From: Dermatemys mawii
Taxonomy: Eukaryota > Chordata > Testudines > Dermatemydidae
Reading direction: 5' to 3'
Length of the DNA: 64,000 bases
Assembly: GCA_007922305.1 (NCBI GenBank)
Contig: ML677341.1
Span: 65,980,064-66,044,063 of the forward strand
This document shows positions 59,031 to 64,000 of this stretch, in pieces; position 1 is the stretch's first letter, and the number at the start of each line of letters is the position of its first letter. Below the pieces are notes generated by a model. It was not told the DNA's origin and searched no databases. It was given only the letters and a program-made list of their open reading frames with translations. The translations under genes and the position numbers were made by a program.

Positions 59031-59750
59031 GTATATCTCTGACACATATTTATCAAAAAACCACCTCCTTAAGCAACTGATTATAGTTTATGCAGTGAGG
59101 TCATTTAAGAGAGATTTAAGTCTACTGTGAGAGTCATGAATGAGGGGCGCTATGCAAGTTCAAAGTATTATTAATGAAATTATGCAACATTCTGTGGACA
59201 GCTGCTCCCTAGCATGACATAAACTGTAATTTTTCATGATCTGGTAATTAACTGAAACTGAAAGGTCTCACTAGAAAACTGACTCTAAAGCTGATAAAGC
59301 TTTAGGAGAATGTTAGCTTCCCCTAGGACATTTGTGCCACGCCACACACGGCAGTTTTCACAGTGGTGCACTAGTGTTTCACCCCCTCACTGTGGCTGCA
59401 CTCCCTCTGAGAACAAGGCTACACATCATGTCATTCACCAGCGTGTCATTCTGCACAGTTGCCGTCCCACGGTAGGCTGCAAGCATAAATAATTAACTGA
59501 ATTCTGCAGTTCTTCCAGGGCAATCCTTCAGTGCGCCTCTTTACCTTTCAGTGACAGCTCTGGCTCTGGTCAAGTTACTCAGGCCCAGACCATGGGATGT
59601 TTACACTGTGAAAAAATGGCAATGGCAAACAAGTAACACAGGGTGGCAGGTATGTTGCTAGAAGTGGACTTTTTGAAAATAGATAGCAAATTCTGTGTCT
59701 TTTATGGTTCACTGAGATATGCTCTGATTAATTGACTCTAAATTAGCTGT

Positions 59751-60456
59751 TCCCACTCAAAAAAGAGATCTTGGAGTCATTGTGGATAGTTTTCTGAAAA
59801 CATCCACTTAAGTAACAGTCAAAAAAGCTAATAGAATGTTGGGAATCATTAGGAAAGGGATAGATAATATGACAGAAAATATTATATTACCTCTATATAA
59901 ATCCATGTTACGCCCATATCTTGAATACTGTATGCAGATGTGGTCAGCTTATCTCAAAAAAGATATATCAGAATTGGAAAAGGTATAGAAAAAGAACAAC
60001 AAAAATGATTAGAGGTATGGAACAGCTTCCATATGAGGGGAAGATTAGTAAAATTAGGACTTTTCAGTCTGGAAAAGAAATGACTAATGGGGAATATGAT
60101 AGCAACCTATAAAATCATGATTGGTGTGAAGAAAGTAAATAAGGAAGTGTTATTTACTCCTTCTCGTAACGCAAGAAGTAGGGAGTCACCAAATGAAATT
60201 AATAGGCAGCAGGGTTAAGACAAACGAAAGGAAGTATTTCTTCACACAAGGAACAGTCAACCTGAGGAAAGAATGGTGTCCTTAGATTCTGTTTGCTAGA
60301 AGCTGGGAATGGATGACAGGGGATGAATAGATCACTTGATGGTTACCTGTTCTGTTCATTCCCTCTGAAGCCCCTGGCATTGGCCATTGTTGGAAGACAG
60401 GATACTGGGCTAGATGGACGTTTGGTCTGACCAAGTATGGTCATTCTTATGTTATG
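59751..60456 (+). mobile_element. CR1-like LINE, 3' portion
   Basis: Text reading K-R-D-L-G-V-I-V-D near 59765, LRPYLEYCMQMW-like near 59910, and TKMIRGMEQLPYEGK near 60000 follows the CR1 RT C-terminal order. It ends in the tail 'ggctagatggacgtttggtc ... tcattcttatgtta', a different 3' end from the copy at 10806. The frame is broken. This is a separate CR1 subfamily. Confidence 0.8.
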
Positions 60457-60889
60457 TTCAGTTGATGATTGGGTGCCACTGGGCTACAGGTTTCTAGTGT
60501 TAGAGAAAATATAGTTTCACAAGCCACCTGTTATATTCAAACTCTAGAATTGTGGCATTTTCCAAACTTCTGGCAAAATGAATACTTAGAAAAGTGTGTG
60601 TGTATATTGTCTCCAGCAAATTCAAACAGCACTACTTCAAGATAAAAATGATCTTTGTACAAGCAAATACACTGGTATAAATAGCATTTGTTCTTTCTAC
60701 ATAGGTTCTTGTACTGCCCTTATCTCCATAGTATCTATGTACCTTCCAGTAATGTATTAACATCTGTCACATGGTTTGTTCTTTCTCATGCTCACCCAAG
60801 GGGGAGAACTGTGTGCAGGGCAGTGTTTTGTTTTGGCAGAGCTTAATATTTTTTTTTAATTCACACTTTGCTCTGTATTTAAATTAGAG

Positions 60890-61400
60890 AAGACAGGTTG
60901 AAGACTTTGGACTGCAAGGTGTTGAGGTTTGTGATGGTCTTTAATTTCTGAGAGAACTTGCTGCACAGTCTTGTCCCAAGAAAGCTCTGTCTCCTGAACA
61001 GATGAGCTTTACCCTTACTATACAGAGCTCCATTGTGCCTGAGGAGCAGAGCTGTCAACTGTAGACTTCATTCCAAAGCATTAGGTGATCTTGTAGATAT
61101 TCTAGGCCCAGGTTATGGAGTATCTGAAGGATAAGACTGAGGTCCTGAACTTGACTGGATATTCTATAGGAAGCCACTGTAGAGAGCAGAGGACAGGTGT
61201 GATGTGCTTCCAGCACATGCTACAGCATTCTGTACTAGCAGGGGTTCATTAAGCACTGATGGCTTCATGTCAAGGTGTATTTCCAGGCTGTAGTTCAGAT
61301 AGGAGGTGACATAGGCTTGCATAACCAAAGCAGGTCATTGTCTACCAGGATGGGACAGTCTTTTAGCCAACTGGAGATACTAAAAGCTTTACTCGTGCTG
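60890..61400. repeat. Possible old LINE fragment (antisense)
   Basis: The text around 61130-61260 ('gaagccactgtagagagcag ... tgtgatgtg', 'gcattctgtactagc') resembles antisense LINE sequence seen widely in vertebrates. It is heavily degraded and the family was not fixed. Confidence 0.3.
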
Positions 61401-61532
61401 TTGTGCATGAGAGATTAGAATTGGCAAGAATCTAGGAGCATTCCTAAGCTATGGACTGAACTGATCAATTGATAGGTGTGTTTTGTCTTCCCACCTGGAG
61501 CACCTTCCTGCAGCCAAACAGATCCATCTGTT

Positions 61533-61564
61533 TAATAAATAAATAATAATAATAATAATAAAAT
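61533..61564. repeat. AAT microsatellite
   Basis: A run of TAATAA and AAT units just before the CR1 body at 61590. Confidence 0.85.
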
Positions 61565-61589
61565 ACGTCAGAAGCAGGAAGCCTGCTAA

Positions 61590-62815
61590 ACAACCAGTGA
61601 GGCCACTGGATGATAGAGATACAAAAGGAGCACTTAAAGATGATAAAGTCGTTGCAGAGAAACTACATGAATTCTTTGCTTCAGTCTTCATGGCTGAGGA
61701 CGTTAGGGAGATTCCCAAACCTGAGCTGTCTTTTGTAGGTGACAAATCTGAGGAATTGTCACAGATTGAAGTGTCACTAGAGGAGGTTTTGGAACTAAAT
61801 TGATAAACTTAACTGTAACAAGTCACTGGGACCGGACGGCATTCACCCAAGAGTTCTAAAAGAACTCAAATGTGAAATTGCGGAACTATTAACTAGTGTT
61901 TGTAACCTGTCCTTTAAATCGGCTTCTGTACCCAGTGACTGGAAGATAGTTAATGTAACACCAATATTTAAAAAGGGCTCTAGAGGTGATCCTGGCAATT
62001 ACAGACCGGTAAGTCTAACATCCGTACAGGGAAAATTAGTTGAAAAAATAGTAAAGAATAAAATTGTCAGGCACATAGAAGAACATAAATTGTTGGGCAA
62101 AAGTCAACATGGTTTCTGTAAAGGGAAATCATGTCTTACTAATCTATTAGAGTTCTTTGAAGGAGTCAACAAACATGTGGACAAGGGGGATCCAGTGGAC
62201 ATAGTGTACTTAGATTTCCAGAAAGCCTTTAACAAGGTCCCTCTCCAAAGGCTCTTATGTAAATTAAGTTGCCATGGGATAAAGAGGGAAGATCCTTTCA
62301 TGGAATGAGAACTGGTTAAAAGACAGGGAACAAAGGGTAGGAATAAAAGGTAAATTTTCAGAATGGAGAGGGGTAACTAGTGGTGTTCCCCAAGGGTCAG
62401 TCCTAGGACCAATCCTATTCACCTTATTCATAAATGATCTGGAGAAAGGGGTAAACAGTGAGGTGGCAAAGTTTGCAGGTGATACTAAACTGCTCAAAAT
62501 AGTTAAGACCCAAGCAGACTGTGAAGAACTTCAAAAAGATCTCACAAAACTAAATGATTGGGCAACAAAATGGCAAATTAAATTTAATGTGGATAAATGT
62601 AAAGTAATGTACATTGGAAAAGATAACCCCAACTATACATACAATATGATGGGGGCTAATTTAGCTACAACTAATCAGGAAAAAGATCTTGGAGTCATCA
62701 TGGATAGTTCTCTGAAGATGTCCATACAGTGTGCAGCGACCGTCAAAAAAGCAAACAGGATCATTACCTGTTAGGTTCACTCACCCAGGGCACCTGGCAT
62801 TGGCCACTGTCGGTA
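61590..62815 (+). mobile_element. CR1 LINE reverse-transcriptase region, inactive
   Basis: Reading through breaks gives the CR1 RT in order: KSLGPDGIHPRVLKEL near 61823, PIFKKGSRGDPGNYRPVSLT near 61961, GKSQHGFCKGKSCLTNLLEF near 62096, DIVYLDFQKAFNKVP near 62196, TSGVPQGSVLGPILFTLFIN near 62380, and AKFAGDTKLL near 62466. The catalytic FADD box reads FAGD (62472-62483). Frame breaks occur near 61800 and 62305. It ends after 62774 in a truncated copy of the 'cacctggcattggcc' tail seen at 60375. Confidence 0.9.
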
Positions 62816-63250
62816 GTGTACTGTACACTGTAGTGTAGTGTACTTGTAACTACATGCCGCAGAGAAAAGCCACCTGTGTTTATACCATGGTATGTAGGTA
62901 CATGGCTCTGTCAGGGCAAAGCAGAAAGGAAAGGCTTTAGTAGCTCCCTGCTGCCAGAGCCTTTCACTGCAGTGAGAAAAGGCCCTGGCAGGGTGTAGCT
63001 TTTTCCTGCTGCCAGAATACTTCCATGAGGTAGGGGAAGGGCTCCAGCAGCAAGAAGCTAGCAGAGAAGCTTTCCCCACAGCTGGAGTCTTTCCCTGCAG
63101 CAAGGAAAAGCTCCAGCAGCAGGACACTTCACTGCTAAAAGTAACAATGTAAATACCCACAATTTTCAGGTGTGTCTTTAACCTACTTGCCTAAAGCATG
63201 CCTCATCATCTACACTGCTATTTATACCCATGCTAGCAGGTTATACAGAT
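62816..63250. repeat. Repeat with internal tandem units
   Basis: 62935-63130 repeats the theme 'tgctgccagagcctttc' and 'agcaaggaaaagctccagca' on both strands at about 50-60 bp spacing. The outer parts ('tgtagtgtagtgtac', 'catctacactgctatttata') look like MITE-style ends. No duplication was confirmed. Confidence 0.4.
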
Positions 63251-63264
63251 TATATACTTTACAT

Positions 63265-63572
63265 CGAGGTAGGCAACCTATGGCACACATGCCAAAGGCG
63301 GAATGTGAGCCGATTTTCAGTGGCACTCACACTGCCCAGGTCCCGGCCACCTGTCTGGGGGGCTCTGCGTTTTAATTAAATTTTAAATCAAGCTTCTTAA
63401 ACAGTTTAAAAACCTTATTTACTTTACGTACAACACTAGTTTAGTTATATATTACAGACATAGAAAAGGACCTTCTAAAAACGTTAACGTGTATTATTGG
63501 TACACGAAACCTTAAATTAGAGTGAAGAAATGAAGACTTGGCACATCACTTCTGAAAGGTTGCCGACCCTTG
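63265..63572. mobile_element. hAT MITE, inverted sister of 35630-35933
   Basis: It begins CGAGGTAGGCAACCTATGGC and ends AAAGGTTGCCGACCCTTG, with flanks CTTTACAT and CTCTACAT (7 of 8). The interior is the reverse complement of the 35630 and 44095 copies. Confidence 0.85.
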
Positions 63573-63584
63573 CTCTACATGCTG

Positions 63585-63882
63585 CCAAAAGGAGAGTGCA
63601 GTACTGGAATTCTGCACCACTATATAATGCAGAATTTGCACAGAATTAATATTACCTGCAGAATTTTATTTTTTCATGCAGAATTTGTAATATCCACTGG
63701 AAATCTTTCTTTGTCCAGTTTTTCCAGCTGGGACTCTGCTGTCAGACCCAGGTAGCTTGGGCTGATAGCCCAAGTCCCAACCGCGTGTGATTATATTGTG
63801 TTATTTTTACAAAACATGCAGAATTTTAAAATATTGTGAATAATTATTAATTTTTTGGCACAGAATTTCCCCAGGAGTAGTA
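63585..63882. mobile_element. DNA element of the 'tactcctgaggg' family (right end)
   Basis: The repeated word 'gcagaatttt/tgcagaattt' and the end 'ttggcacagaatttccccaggagtag' mirror the left end of 40870-41720. It is short and AT-rich, with the left boundary approximate. Confidence 0.5.
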
Positions 63883-64000
63883 GATGTACCCTATGAGCTG
63901 ATCTACTCTAAGCACTGGGCTATCTTGGTGGTAATGGTATGTGGTGAAGGATAGGTAGACCTGTGTCTGATCTGCATATTGCTGGCACATGAGTGCATAA

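Larger units (their letters stand above)
55081..64000. other. Intergenic region upstream of UBE2N
   Basis: No cellular coding exon was recognised. The human neighbour on this side is MRPL42, presumably beyond the window. Named elements are a Penelope-like fragment and tail (55414-55949), CR1-type fragments (59751-60456 and 61590-62815), old repeats near 58690-59030 and 60890-61400, and small DNA elements from 62815 to the end. 55951-58680 and 59040-59740 show nothing classifiable; 55080-55400 is C-rich low-complexity DNA. Confidence 0.7.

Noticed and set aside
55081..64000. MRPL42 exons expected from human gene order
   Set aside because: No matching coding segment or splice-flanked short exon was recognised; the gene is probably beyond the window.
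1..64000. CRISPR arrays, tRNA or rRNA genes, complete endogenous retroviruses
   Set aside because: No regular direct-repeat arrays, no cloverleaf with both internal boxes, and no paired LTRs with gag-pol-env order were seen.

Overview
This window is vertebrate nuclear DNA, most likely from a turtle (cryptodire-type reptile). The coding exons match amniote NUDT4 and UBE2N almost residue for residue. The repeats are the mix typical of turtles: CR1 LINEs, a DIRS-type retrotransposon, Penelope/SINE-like tails, and many hAT and Harbinger-like non-autonomous DNA transposons. No prokaryotic genes, CRISPR arrays or operons are present. Most open reading frames over 60 codons are chance or transposon-derived.

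Layout. 1-17990 (+) holds the last four coding exons of NUDT4 (diphosphoinositol polyphosphate phosphohydrolase 2); exon 1 lies upstream of the window. Intron 2 is 12.4 kb and carries a decayed DIRS element, a CR1 3' end, a GC-rich hAT element and MITEs. 17991 to about 21650 is the NUDT4 3' UTR. About 21650-26010 is the gap between two converging genes, with one hAT element. About 26010-54861 (-) is UBE2N (Ubc13), complete in four coding exons: a long 3' UTR, exons 4, 3 and 2 clustered at 29.6-30.9 kb, a 23.9-kb intron 1 full of transposon remnants, and exon 1 in a CpG island (54150-55080). 55080-64000 is intergenic, with a Penelope-like fragment, three CR1-type regions and several MITEs.

The tail-to-tail NUDT4/UBE2N arrangement matches the human 12q22 order. 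The two genes are not functionally linked: one hydrolyses inositol pyrophosphates, the other builds K63-linked ubiquitin chains. The most notable small-scale signals are a NAGNAG acceptor in NUDT4 that would give the one-residue (Gln86) isoform pair known in human, a GC-AG intron in the same gene, a ZNF143/THAP11-type promoter site beside UBE2N, and a hammerhead-ribozyme-like core in two repeat tails, one of which is joined to a Penelope-type endonuclease remnant.

All homology calls rest on reading and recall of families; no database search was run. Transposon boundaries are firm where target-site duplications are quoted and approximate elsewhere.
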